Assembly: GCF_017491605.1 (NCBI RefSeq)
Contig: NZ_JAFGYY010000024.1
Span: forward strand, 19,666-83,665
Direction: 5' to 3'
Source of the DNA: Pseudomonas sp. 30_B
GTDB lineage: Bacteria > Pseudomonadota > Gammaproteobacteria > Pseudomonadales > Pseudomonadaceae
DNA length: 64,000 nucleotides
A model generated the notes under the pieces. It was given only the letters and a program-made list of their open reading frames with translations. It had not been told where the DNA came from and made no database searches. Both the position numbers and the translations under genes were made by a program. Shown here in pieces: positions 46,532 through 55,119 of this stretch. How positions within the stretch are numbered: the first letter of the stretch is position 1; every line of letters starts with the position of its first letter.

Positions 46532-47107
46532 TCAAACTCCCAGGTATGCCAGCGTGACATCGATGTAGATCGCACGGCGCATACTGTCATCGCCGCCGAA
46601 GCTTCCCTTGCCGCAGGCATTGGCCGGGGAAACGGTGGGGGTTGTCCCCATCCAGGCTACCGAAACGCGAATAACTGCCTCAGCCTTGGCAGCTGTTTTT
46701 ATTGTGGATATGCACCCGCGCGCACCGATCATGCTGCCGATCTGACGGCTGTCATCGGTAGTCACCGAGGCCCCCTTCAGTGCCTGGTTCCAGGCACACA
46801 GGTCCTTTCCAACTACGTCAGTAGCACTGCAACCGCCGTCACCGGTGGTATTTCCGACTCCGTACACGGCAGTGCTCACATAGCTCTCCGAGCGGGCCGC
46901 GGCTGGATTGCTGCGAATCCGGTTGGCCATGTCTTCGGCAAGCGTCAACGCCTGGGCACGCTGGTAGGCCTCGAACTGCGAATTGATCATGCGGCTTTGC
47001 AGGCCGGCGAGCCCCAACAGCCCTATCGCCAGCACCAGCATGGCGACCAGTACCTCGATAAGGGTGAAGCCACGCACTCCTGTCTTGTGGAGTCTGTCCG
47101 CCATCAT
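46532..47107 (-). CDS. pilV: Minor pilin PilV
   Basis: A 191-residue prepilin with cleavage after G13 (VRG/FTLIEVLVAML) and the PilV-type block LAEDMANRIRSN. GGAGG sits 8 nt before the first of two adjacent ATGs. It starts one base after the fimT stop. It contributes to the tip complex. Confidence 0.92.
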   Translation of the reverse strand: MMADRLHKTGVRGFTLIEVLVAMLVLAIGLLGLAGLQSRMINSQFEAYQRAQALTLAEDMANRIRSNPAAARSESYVSTAVYGVGNTTGDGGCSATDVVGKDLCAWNQALKGASVTTDDSRQIGSMIGARGCISTIKTAAKAEAVIRVSVAWMGTTPTVSPANACGKGSFGGDDSMRRAIYIDVTLAYLGV

Positions 47108-47108
47108 T

Positions 47109-47633
47109 TCAGCAACCTCCCTTGGCGGAAGTGGCACGACCATCAATTCCCAACGACACACAGCGAACCTTCCCACTGTCCTGGCTAGCGCTGACCTGAA
47201 AGCTGACCACGGCGCCTGCGCTCAAGCGGCCGGAGGGGCGGAACGTCACCTGAGAAGCGGCGGAATCTATCTTCACGCCATCACCCAACGAGTTCTTGGC
47301 GAGTGGATTGTTGTCGTTGCCTGTGGCCGGATTCTGGATAAGCCATCCCTGTGCCCAGGTCTGCCCCGAGGCAGGGCGTAGCGTGATGACGACACCGCGC
47401 TTGATCGCCTCGACGCGCGCCAGTATCAGCGCCGACTGTAGATCGGTAGTCGCCGCTCGGACACGCTGGTCGGCGATGATCGATTTGAACGACGGGATAC
47501 CGATGACCAGCAGAATGGAAAGGACGAGCAGGCTCACCATCAGTTCCACCAGGGTGAATCCCCGATGCTCCTGGCCGAGAGAATGGCTGCAAGCCCTCCC
47601 TGCCGGCGTCTGGCCACGACCCAGGCCCCTCAC
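47109..47633 (-). CDS. fimT: GspH/FimT family pseudopilin
   Basis: A 174-residue pseudopilin (RG/FTLVELMVSLLVLSIL) with the GspH fold (FRPSGRLSAG; two C-terminal Cys, VRCVSLG..KGGC). In P. aeruginosa FimU fills this place in the tip complex, so this may be the functional FimU equivalent. GTG at 47633 overlaps the pilE stop (GTGA) and has AAGGG upstream. An ATG at 47651 would also work and lengthen the leader. Confidence 0.85.
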   Translation of the reverse strand: MRGLGRGQTPAGRACSHSLGQEHRGFTLVELMVSLLVLSILLVIGIPSFKSIIADQRVRAATTDLQSALILARVEAIKRGVVITLRPASGQTWAQGWLIQNPATGNDNNPLAKNSLGDGVKIDSAASQVTFRPSGRLSAGAVVSFQVSASQDSGKVRCVSLGIDGRATSAKGGC

Positions 47634-48025
47634 CAGACGCCCTTGGTCCATGTTTTGGTCCCCGCCTGATTGATCGAAAGGTCGCCGTCACCTGCCTGCA
47701 TCGTGCCACTCTTGGGTGCGGCTTTTATCTGAAAGCTAGGGGAAGGTTCGCCGGGCGCGGGAACGGTCACAGTGATGGTGTAGTTAGCTGCAACCCTGCT
47801 GGGCTGGGTTGCCCCGAGGGTCGTATCGCTGTCGGCATAGGTGCGCGAATCCATCAGATACTGTTGCTGGCGCTGGGAAAGATCCATCAGGTAAGCCTGG
47901 GCCTCGCTGCGGTTCGCTCGGATCACGTATTGCTTGTACGAGGGATAGGCAACGGCCGCGAGAATGGCAACGATCGCCACCGTGATCATCAGTTCGATCA
48001 AGGTAAAACCACTGTTCCTACGCAC
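47630..48025 (-). CDS. pilE: Minor pilin PilE
   Basis: A 131-residue type IV pilin with a six-residue leader (VRRNSG/FTLIELMITVAIVAILAAVAYPSY), the RSEAQAYLMDLSQRQQQY segment of PilE proteins and no cysteines, so no C-terminal disulfide loop. The start is GTG with AGGAG 9 nt upstream. It is the first gene of the operon; in PAO1 pilE is last. It may link the tip complex to the major pilin. Confidence 0.92.
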   Translation of the reverse strand: MRRNSGFTLIELMITVAIVAILAAVAYPSYKQYVIRANRSEAQAYLMDLSQRQQQYLMDSRTYADSDTTLGATQPSRVAANYTITVTVPAPGEPSPSFQIKAAPKSGTMQAGDGDLSINQAGTKTWTKGVW

Positions 48026-48112
48026 GGAATACGACTCCTAAATCCTTAACCGGCGTAGGAAAGATCACATCTAACAACACCCAAAATCCATGTACCAAGG
48101 ACAATTGGTGCA

Positions 48113-48175
48113 TTTATATGTGTGAATGGCTGCAGCTTTTCCCACCTGGCAACCGAAATTGTGACCCATCTCACA
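48113..48175 (-). promoter_or_regulatory. Candidate Vfr/CRP-dependent promoter of the pilin operon
   Basis: TGTGA-N6-TCACA at 48160-48175 is a perfect CRP-family palindrome inside an AT-flanked context. On the minus strand a TATAAA hexamer (48118-48113) follows with no good -35. If transcription starts near 48106, the palindrome centre falls at about -61.5, the class I CRP spacing. It lies 135 bp upstream of pilE. Confidence 0.65.
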
Positions 48176-48179
48176 AAAC

Positions 48180-48619
48180 AAACCATTAACTACTAAACGG
48201 TGTAGCTAAACGTACGCCCCATCTCCATGCCTCCCCAAAAAACCGATCGATTGGATTTCTCATTGGAGGAGCAGACTTCCCAGCCGGGTGCATGAGCACC
48301 TTGGATGACCTGATCAATGACGCGGGGATCTGAAGAGAGAATTGTTCGATGGTGTTCAACGCCTCGGTATCATCGTCAGTGGTACTGGAAGTCCTGGTGT
48401 GCGGTGTGATCCAGCAGCTCCGTAATTGGGGCGCGGAGCCCAAGGCGGAGCTGGATGGCTGGAGGGAGGGCATTACCTTTTTGATGTCCAAGGGACTGCG
48501 GATGAAAGTGCTCTCGACCTCACTTAAGCGAGCGTTATGAGCAACTGCCAGTGGTAGTTTTGCTGAGATAAACAGGGCCGGTCGCGTCGACTTGCACCTC
48601 TCGTTACTGCGACGCCACG
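48180..48619. other. Gene-poor DNA upstream of the pilin operon
   Basis: About 440 bp with mixed composition. A 63-codon plus-strand ORF (48349-48540) and a 101-codon antisense ORF occupy it, and neither has a family signature or convincing ribosome site. I see no functional gene. Confidence 0.45.
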
Positions 48620-48769
48620 CTAGATAAAGCTCGACAGACGGTAATGAGTCGTCCGGGCACCGCCAACACCGGAAGGCTGAAAGTTGATCTTTGTAGCGGT
48701 GGAGTTGGCCTTGAAGCCAGTCGGCGCGGCCTCGTGCTTCTGGATCACGTCATGACCTACCTCTGCCAT
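48620..48769 (-). pseudogene. Probable C-terminal remnant of a GspH/FimT-type pseudopilin
   Basis: An open frame on the minus strand ends at 48620. Its last 49 codons read like a GspH/FimT tail (VIQKHEAAPTGF, KINFQPSG, TTHYRL). No prepilin leader or hydrophobic helix is present, and the frame runs back into the 3' end of the EAL gene. It looks like a truncated second pseudopilin left at the edge of the pilin segment. Confidence 0.4.
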
Positions 48770-50318
48770 TAGCGAATTCTTTCGCTCTCCCCCGCATCGC
48801 CTGCACAAATGCCTCCAACGGCATCGGCCTCCCAAACAAATACCCCTGCAACACATCCACGCCGCGCTCAACCAGGTAGCGCCGCTGCTCTTCGGTCTCC
48901 ACCCCCTCGGCGATGATCATCAGATCCAGCTTGCCGCACAGCTCGACGATGCTGTCGAGGATGCGAACCGAAAGCGCATCCACGCCGATCATCGCGACGA
49001 AACTCTTGTCGATCTTCAGCGCATCCACCTTGAAACGGTGCAGGTAGGCGAGACTCGAGTTGCCAGTGCCAAAATCATCGAGGGCCAACTGGATACCCTG
49101 GGCATCCAGGCGACCGAACAGCTGCTCGGTGACCTCACTGGCGGCGATCAGCTCCCGCTCGGTCAACTCCAGCATCAGGCTCGGCCGGTACGGCAGGAAC
49201 TTCGCCTGCAGGCTCAGGCAATCATCGAGCAACCCTGTCTCGCCGCAATGCACGGCGCTGATATTGATGCCCAGGTGGAAGCCCTCTCCCAGCAACTCGC
49301 CATAGGGCGCCAGCCCCTCCCCCACCTGGCGCATCAGGTCACGCGTCATCGGCACGATCAGGCCCGAGCGCTCGGCCATCGGGATGAACAGGTCCGGCCC
49401 GACCATTCCCTCGCTCGGGTGCTGCCAGCGCATCAGCACTTCCGCGCCGACCCAGCGTCCATCGCGCGCATCCACCAGCGGCTGCAGGTAGGGGACGAAC
49501 TCTCCGGCCAGCAGCGCCCGCTCCAGCTCCAGGCTCGGCGTCGCGGAGCGCCCCCACAACCAATAGCAGGCCACCCCGGAGACAACCCCCAGCATCAATA
49601 ACAAGATGGCAAGCGGCAGGGCCTCCTGACGAATATGGAGCCACTGGGATCCATCGGAAAATCCCCCTATCACCGCGTACGGGTAGCGTTCGGAAACCAG
49701 GCGGATGTGGCCGATCGGCAACGGATCAGGCTGCCCGGAGTGGACTTTGCCCTCTTCATCCATCCACGTCTCGCCGACCTGCAGCTGCAGGTCGCTGCGT
49801 TGATCGACCAGTTGCAGCGTGTTGCTCAGGTAACGTCCATCGACGGTGGCCACCGCGCCGTACTCACCATCGAACTGACGCAGGATCAACACAGCGACAT
49901 TAGGTGTCACCGGATTGCCCGCCATCAGGCGCAGGCGTCCCTCCACGTAGGAGGCGCCTTCCAGCGGCGCCGTGAAATCACCGAACAAGGAAGTGCAGTA
50001 GATGCTGTCGCCCCGCGTGAGATTGACCGAGCGCACGAAGGGCACCACGGCCACCTGCTCGCGCAGTACCAGTGCCGAGTCATTGCAGGGCTTTCCTCGC
50101 TGCGACAGCGCTACCCTCGCCGCGCCCTCGGCATTGCCCAACATCAGATCGAACAGGCGCAGCGCCTCCTCGGAGGCCAGGCGTGCCTCGGCGGACAGGC
50201 TGCGCAGGGTCTGCCAATAGATGATGGAACTGCCCAGTGCCAGGGGAAGCACTGCCATCGACAGGGCAAACACCAATCGCGGCACCAGCCGGCGTCGGGC
50301 AAAGTTGCGTAACGGCAT
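48750..50318 (-). CDS. CSS-motif EAL-domain c-di-GMP phosphodiesterase
   Basis: A 522-residue bitopic enzyme. It has TM1 (about 13-35), a periplasmic CSS domain with the redox pair C78 and C108 (CTS), TM2 (about 234-255) and a C-terminal EAL domain with the complete catalytic set (E293 in EVL, N352, ELTERE, DDFGTG, K in KIDKSF, IIAEGVE, final Q). CSS-EAL enzymes are turned on by loss of the periplasmic disulfide. It is PA3825-like, and low c-di-GMP favours motility. The last 10 or so residues coincide with the pilin remnant, so the native C-terminus may have been replaced. Confidence 0.93.
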   Translation of the reverse strand: MPLRNFARRRLVPRLVFALSMAVLPLALGSSIIYWQTLRSLSAEARLASEEALRLFDLMLGNAEGAARVALSQRGKPCNDSALVLREQVAVVPFVRSVNLTRGDSIYCTSLFGDFTAPLEGASYVEGRLRLMAGNPVTPNVAVLILRQFDGEYGAVATVDGRYLSNTLQLVDQRSDLQLQVGETWMDEEGKVHSGQPDPLPIGHIRLVSERYPYAVIGGFSDGSQWLHIRQEALPLAILLLMLGVVSGVACYWLWGRSATPSLELERALLAGEFVPYLQPLVDARDGRWVGAEVLMRWQHPSEGMVGPDLFIPMAERSGLIVPMTRDLMRQVGEGLAPYGELLGEGFHLGINISAVHCGETGLLDDCLSLQAKFLPYRPSLMLELTERELIAASEVTEQLFGRLDAQGIQLALDDFGTGNSSLAYLHRFKVDALKIDKSFVAMIGVDALSVRILDSIVELCGKLDLMIIAEGVETEEQRRYLVERGVDVLQGYLFGRPMPLEAFVQAMRGRAKEFANGRGRS

Positions 50319-50487
50319 CCTTGTTCCTTGCTGTACGACCTTTCGCTTCGCCTCCTGGGAAGCACTCTGGATGCAGCTTAGAACAGGGGCAGCTCGACAA
50401 GGGCCGAACCCGGTAGGAAACCGTATAATCCGCCCCATTCATCCAGGGCAGTGCCCTGCCGATCCACGACTCGATCCAGAAGGCGCC

Positions 50488-51000
50488 ATGTCCAAACCGC
50501 AGCTCCAGCCCGCGGGGAATTTCCCGCCCGCCACGCTCATCCGCCGTTTCGCCGCCATGTTCTATGACTTCCTGCTCTGCGTGGCCCTGATGATGGTCGT
50601 GACCCTGATCTATCAACAGGGTGTCCTGCGGCTCATCTATGGTGGCGAAAAGCTCAAGCAACTGGCCGACCAGGGCGGCCTGATCGGCGATCCGCTGCTG
50701 TCCAGCCTGCTGTTCATCAGCCTGTTCGCCTTCTTCGCGAAGTTCTGGACCCACAACGGCCAGACCCTCGGCATGCAGGTCTGGGGCATTCGCGTGCAGA
50801 ACGCCGACGGCTCGCGCATCAGCCTGCTCCAGGCGCTGTTGCGCTTCGTCATTTCCATCGGCTCCTGGGCCTGCCTGGGGCTGGGCTTCCTGTGGATGCT
50901 CTGGGACAAGGACAAGCGCACCTGGCAGGACCGCTACTCGGAGAGCGTGGTGATCCAGATTCCGAAGGACGTACGCAAGGCGACGCAGGGACAGCGCTGA
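50488..51000 (+). CDS. RDD family membrane protein
   Basis: A 170-residue protein with three to four membrane helices (about 22-44, 66-84, 114-136). The N-terminal RRFAAMFYD segment is a variant of the RDD signature, and the DKDKRTWQDRYS motif is conserved in the family. RDD proteins include Na+/H+ antiporters, but most have no known role. It is divergent from the EAL gene and followed by a terminator. Confidence 0.88.
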   Translation: MSKPQLQPAGNFPPATLIRRFAAMFYDFLLCVALMMVVTLIYQQGVLRLIYGGEKLKQLADQGGLIGDPLLSSLLFISLFAFFAKFWTHNGQTLGMQVWGIRVQNADGSRISLLQALLRFVISIGSWACLGLGFLWMLWDKDKRTWQDRYSESVVIQIPKDVRKATQGQR

Positions 51001-51020
51001 TCCCGCACCGAGCCCGAACC

Positions 51021-51049
51021 AAAAAGCCCGCCAATCGGCGGGCTTTTTT
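51021..51049. terminator. Terminator between RDD gene and lptG
   Basis: AAAAAGCCCGCC, loop AAT, GGCGGGCTTTTTT between convergent genes. Confidence 0.92.
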
Positions 51050-51081
51050 AGTCGGAACGTCTCGTTCCTATAGGGGCGGGA

Positions 51082-52149
51082 TCACCCGGCCCTGCGCAGC
51101 AGCAGCATGCCGAGGAAAGCACAGATGGCTGCCGGGACCAGCACTGCGAGCAACGGCGGGAAGTTGAACACCTGGCTCGACGGGCCAAGCAGGTCCTGGG
51201 CAATGCGGAAGCTGAAGCCCACCAGCACGCCGGTGAACACACGCTGACCGAGCGTCACGCTGCGCAGCGGACCGAAGATGAAGGAAATCGCCATCAGCAC
51301 CAGCGCCGCCGTGACCGCCGGCTGCATGATCTTGGTCCAGAACGCCAGCCAATAGCGGTTGGCGCTCAGACCCTGCTCTTCCAGGTAATGGATGTAGCTC
51401 CACAGTCCGCTGATCGACAGGGCTTCCGGCTCCGTCACAACGGTGTTCAGCAAGCGCGGCGTGAGCTGGATATTCCACGGTTCGGACTTCGCCTGGCGCA
51501 CTTCGCTGCGCTTTTCATCCATGTGCAGCACCGTGGTGGTCACGTTCTCCAGCACCCACTGGTTGTCACGGAAACGCGCACTCTTGGCGAAACTGGCAGT
51601 CTGCAGGCGACGCGCGTCATCGAAGTTGTAGCGGGTCACGCCCAGCAATACCCCATCGGAGCGGACCACGTTGATCTGGATGAACTCATGGCCCTGGCGA
51701 TGCCACAGGCCGTTCCGCGAACTCACTACCCCGCCGGCGCTCTGTGCCAAGGCACGATCGTTCTGGGCCTGGGTCTCGGTGTAGGGCACCACGTATTCGC
51801 CGAGCAGGATGCCGGCGCACATCAGCACCAGCATCGGCTTCATTACCGCCCAGACGATGCGCTGCAGCGACACGCCAGCGGCACGCATGATGGTCAGTTC
51901 GCTGCTGCTGGCCAGGCTGCCAAGGCCCACCAGGCAACCGATCAGCGCCGCCATCGGCAACATGTCGTAGGTGCGCCCGGGCGCGGTGAGGAGCACGAAC
52001 TTGAGCGCGTCAACGAGGGTGTAGGTATCGGTGATCTGGCTCAACTGGTCGACGAAGGCGAACAGTTCGGCCAGGCCGAGAATCACCCCGAGCACACCGA
52101 GGATGGAGATGAAAACGGTGGTGCCGATGTAACGGTCCAGCTTACGCAT
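51082..52149 (-). CDS. lptG: LPS export permease LptG
   Basis: A 355-residue protein with six helices and a periplasmic beta-jellyroll between helices 3 and 4. It begins RKLDRYIGTTVFISILGVL, typical of LptG. With LptF and LptB it extracts LPS from the inner membrane. It overlaps lptF by 8 bp. Confidence 0.95.
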   Translation of the reverse strand: MRKLDRYIGTTVFISILGVLGVILGLAELFAFVDQLSQITDTYTLVDALKFVLLTAPGRTYDMLPMAALIGCLVGLGSLASSSELTIMRAAGVSLQRIVWAVMKPMLVLMCAGILLGEYVVPYTETQAQNDRALAQSAGGVVSSRNGLWHRQGHEFIQINVVRSDGVLLGVTRYNFDDARRLQTASFAKSARFRDNQWVLENVTTTVLHMDEKRSEVRQAKSEPWNIQLTPRLLNTVVTEPEALSISGLWSYIHYLEEQGLSANRYWLAFWTKIMQPAVTAALVLMAISFIFGPLRSVTLGQRVFTGVLVGFSFRIAQDLLGPSSQVFNFPPLLAVLVPAAICAFLGMLLLRRAG

Positions 52150-53266
52150 GTTTCGGCTCCCGCCCAGAATTCGCCCGTGCGGCGGCCAGCTTGAGCCTCA
52201 GCGGCTCCCAATACAGCAGCAACAATCCAATCGTCAGGAACAGCGCATGGATCCACCACAGGCCCAGGGCGAGCGGAATCTTGCCCTTGTCGAGCATGCC
52301 GCGACCGGCGATCAGCAGCGCCAGGTACGCCATATAAAGAAGCACCGCCGGCAGCAGCTTGAGGAAGCGGCCCTGGCGTGGGTTCACGCGGGAGAGCGGC
52401 ACTGCCAGCACAGTGACCACGAAGACCAGCAGCGGAATGGAAAGACGCCATTGCAGCTCGGAGCGCATGCGCACGTCCTTGCTACCGATCAGCTCGCTGG
52501 TGGGAACGGCGTCGCGGTCGTCGATCTCGCTGCTGACTTCCGGCTTGGGCAACATCACGCCATAAGTGTCGTACTTGATCGCCCGGTAGTCGGCCTGCCC
52601 CGGCAGGCCATCGTAGCGATAGCCGTCCTTGAGGATCAGGTAGCGGCTACCGTCGGCATGAATCTGCTGCTCGCCGCTATCGGCCACCAGCACCGAAGCG
52701 CTGCCCGGCTTGCCATTGCGCGGCGGGTTCTTGTCGGCAATGAACACGCCGCCCAACTGGGTACGCTCGTTGGCCAGCGTCTCGGTGTAGGTCACCCGCG
52801 AACCATCGCGCATCGACTGGAAACGCCCCGGAGCCAGGGTGTCGAACTCGGTCATCGCGTCCTGCTTGTTCAGCAGCAGCTGCATCTGCGCGATGCCCTG
52901 GGGCGCCGCCCACAGGCTCAGCCAGGCCACGACCAGCGCCACCAGCAAGGCCGGAGCCAGGGTGTAAGCCGTCAGGCGCTGCTGGCTCATGCCGGTAGCG
53001 GTCAGCACCGTCATCTCGCTGTCCAGGTACAGCCGTCCGTAGGCCAGCAGGACACCCAGGAACAGCCCCAGCGGCAGGATCAGCTGGAGGAAGCCCGGCA
53101 GTCGCGTGCCCATGATCATGAACAGCGAGCCCGGATCGAGCATGCCTTGGGCGGCCTGCGCCAGGTATTTGATGAAACGGCCGCTCATGATGATGACCAG
53201 CAGCACGGCGCTGACCGCGCTCATGGTAATCAGCACTTCACGGGACAGATAACGGAAGACAATCAA
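52142..53266 (-). CDS. lptF: LPS export permease LptF
   Basis: A 374-residue six-helix permease with a periplasmic jellyroll (IVFRYLSREVLITMSAVSA; GRLYLDSEMTVLTATGMS coupling helix). TTG at 53266 is preferred because GGAG sits 7 nt upstream and it gives the family's usual MIVFRYL start. A GTG at 53275 is too close to GGAG. It overlaps lptG and is divergent from pepA. Confidence 0.94.
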   Translation of the reverse strand: MIVFRYLSREVLITMSAVSAVLLVIIMSGRFIKYLAQAAQGMLDPGSLFMIMGTRLPGFLQLILPLGLFLGVLLAYGRLYLDSEMTVLTATGMSQQRLTAYTLAPALLVALVVAWLSLWAAPQGIAQMQLLLNKQDAMTEFDTLAPGRFQSMRDGSRVTYTETLANERTQLGGVFIADKNPPRNGKPGSASVLVADSGEQQIHADGSRYLILKDGYRYDGLPGQADYRAIKYDTYGVMLPKPEVSSEIDDRDAVPTSELIGSKDVRMRSELQWRLSIPLLVFVVTVLAVPLSRVNPRQGRFLKLLPAVLLYMAYLALLIAGRGMLDKGKIPLALGLWWIHALFLTIGLLLLYWEPLRLKLAAARANSGREPKHA

Positions 53267-53467
53267 ACCGGACACTCCAGGGTTGTCACGCTCAGGCGGC
53301 TGCGCTCAAACTAGCCGTCGTGAAGCGTTTGCCGGCCCGCGCGAGCGCGAACCAGCGAAAATAGCCGGCATTATCCTGCGATTCGCCAGGCCTGTCACTG
53401 CACAGTCAGCCTGAGCCTCGCGGACCACCTTGCCATCGTGAGCCTTTTGTCCTGGGGACACCAAGCC

Positions 53468-54958
53468 ATGGAATTCCTTGTAAAAAGCGTACGCCCGGAA
53501 ACCCTGAAAACCGCCACCCTGGTCATCGCCGTGGGCGAAGGCCGCAAGCTTGGCGCCACGGCCAAGGCCGTTGACGACGTCACCGGCGGCGCCATCAGCA
53601 CCCTGCTCAAGCGTGGCGATCTGACGGGCAAGGTTGGTCAGACGCTACTCCTGCAAGATTTGCCGAACCTTAAGGCCGACCGCGTGTTGCTGGTCGGCGC
53701 CGGCAAGGAACGCGACCTCTCCGACCGCGCCTACCGCAAACTGGTTTCCGCCGTCCTGGGCAATTTGAAGAATCTGGGCGGCGCCGACGCCGTCCTGGCC
53801 CTGGGCGATCTCGCCGTGAAAGGCCGTAACGCCCATGGCAAAGCCCGCCTGCAAGTAGAAACCCTGGCCGACGGCACCTACGTCTTCGACCGTTTCAAGA
53901 GCCAGAAGGCCGAAGCGCCGAAGCTGAAGAAAATCACCCTGCTGGTCGACAAGGCCGATGCCGCCGCCGTCGAACAGGGCGCCAGGGAAGCCCAGGCCAT
54001 CGCCAACGGCATGGCCCTGACCCGCGACCTGGGCAACCTGCCGCCGAACCTCTGCCACCCGACCTTCCTCGGCGAGCAGGCCAAGGCGCTGGGCAAGGAA
54101 TACAAGGGTCTGAAGGTCGAAGTCCTCGATGAGAAGAAGCTGCGTGAGCTGGGCATGGGTTCCTTCCTTGCCGTCGCCCAGGGCAGCGACCAGCCGCCGC
54201 GCCTGATCGTGCTGCAGTACAACGGCGCGAAGACGAAAGACGAAGCCCCGCACGTGCTGGTCGGCAAGGGCATCACCTTCGACACCGGCGGCATCAGCCT
54301 GAAGCCCGGCCTGGGCATGGACGAGATGAAGTTCGACATGTGCGGCGCCGCCTCGGTATTCGGCACCTTCCGCGCCGTGCTGGAATTGCAGCTGCCGATC
54401 AACCTGGTGGGCGTCATGGCCTGCGCCGAGAACATGCCCAGCGGCGGTGCGACCCGTCCGGGCGACATCGTCACTACCATGAGCGGCCAGACCGTCGAAA
54501 TCCTCAATACCGATGCCGAAGGCCGCCTGGTGCTGTGCGACGCGCTGACCTATGTCGAACGCTTCAAGCCGCAGTCGGTAGTGGATATTGCCACCCTGAC
54601 CGGTGCCTGCATCGTCGCCCTGGGCTCCAACACCTCGGGCCTGATGGGCAACAACGACGCGCTGATCAAGCAACTGCTCAAGGCCGGCGAAGTCGCCGAC
54701 GACCGCGCCTGGCAACTGCCGCTGTTCGACGAATACCAGGAGCAGCTGGACAGCCCCTTCGCCGACATCGCCAACATCGGCGGGCCGAAGGCCGGCACCA
54801 TCACCGCCGGCTGCTTCCTGTCGCGCTTCGCCAAGAAGTTCCACTGGGCGCACCTGGATATCGCCGGCACCGCCTGGATCAGCGGAGGCAAGGACAAGGG
54901 CGCCACGGGCCGCCCTGTTCCGCTGCTGACCCAGTACCTGCTGGATCGCGTGAAGTAA
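53468..54958 (+). CDS. pepA: Leucyl aminopeptidase PepA (M17)
   Basis: A 496-residue two-domain M17 aminopeptidase with the metal/active-site motifs GKGITFDTGGISLKP and NTDAEGRLVL. PepA also binds DNA in other bacteria and represses algD-like promoters in Pseudomonas. Divergent from lptF. Confidence 0.97.
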   Translation: MEFLVKSVRPETLKTATLVIAVGEGRKLGATAKAVDDVTGGAISTLLKRGDLTGKVGQTLLLQDLPNLKADRVLLVGAGKERDLSDRAYRKLVSAVLGNLKNLGGADAVLALGDLAVKGRNAHGKARLQVETLADGTYVFDRFKSQKAEAPKLKKITLLVDKADAAAVEQGAREAQAIANGMALTRDLGNLPPNLCHPTFLGEQAKALGKEYKGLKVEVLDEKKLRELGMGSFLAVAQGSDQPPRLIVLQYNGAKTKDEAPHVLVGKGITFDTGGISLKPGLGMDEMKFDMCGAASVFGTFRAVLELQLPINLVGVMACAENMPSGGATRPGDIVTTMSGQTVEILNTDAEGRLVLCDALTYVERFKPQSVVDIATLTGACIVALGSNTSGLMGNNDALIKQLLKAGEVADDRAWQLPLFDEYQEQLDSPFADIANIGGPKAGTITAGCFLSRFAKKFHWAHLDIAGTAWISGGKDKGATGRPVPLLTQYLLDRVK

Positions 54959-54976
54959 CGGAGTAAGACAGCAATG

Positions 54977-55119
54977 TTTTTTGGAACCCAAAGCGTCGCG
55001 AGTGCCGCTCAGGCAAGGCGAAAGCCTGCGCAAAAGCGCAGTTTACGTTTTGTAAATGAGCAATTTGCGCAGGTTTTCAACGCAGCATGAGCAAACGCAG
55101 CAGCTTTGGGGCCAAAAAA
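54977..55119. repeat. Nested 143-bp inverted-repeat element between pepA and holC
   Basis: The outer arms (54977-54994 and 55103-55119) are complementary apart from one AA/C mismatch region. Inside are a perfect 10-bp pair CCTGCGCAAA/TTTGCGCAGG (55025-55034, 55064-55073), a CTGCGC/GCGCAG hairpin (55026-55041) and a TTTAC/GTAAA pair (55042-55056). It fills the whole gap and places the right arm at the holC start. I associate it, from memory, with a repeat seen in other Pseudomonas intergenic regions. Confidence 0.75.

Noticed and set aside
48349..48540. 63-codon plus-strand ORF between pilE and the EAL gene
   Set aside because: It has no ribosome site of quality, no recognisable family and an equally long antisense frame. 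I cannot support it as a gene.
48650..48670. Possible duplicate of the tRNA-Leu 3' end as an attachment site
   Set aside because: Only about 10 bases around CCGGGCACC resemble the tRNA end, and they lie inside the pseudopilin-like frame. This is too weak for an att repeat, and no integrase gene is present.
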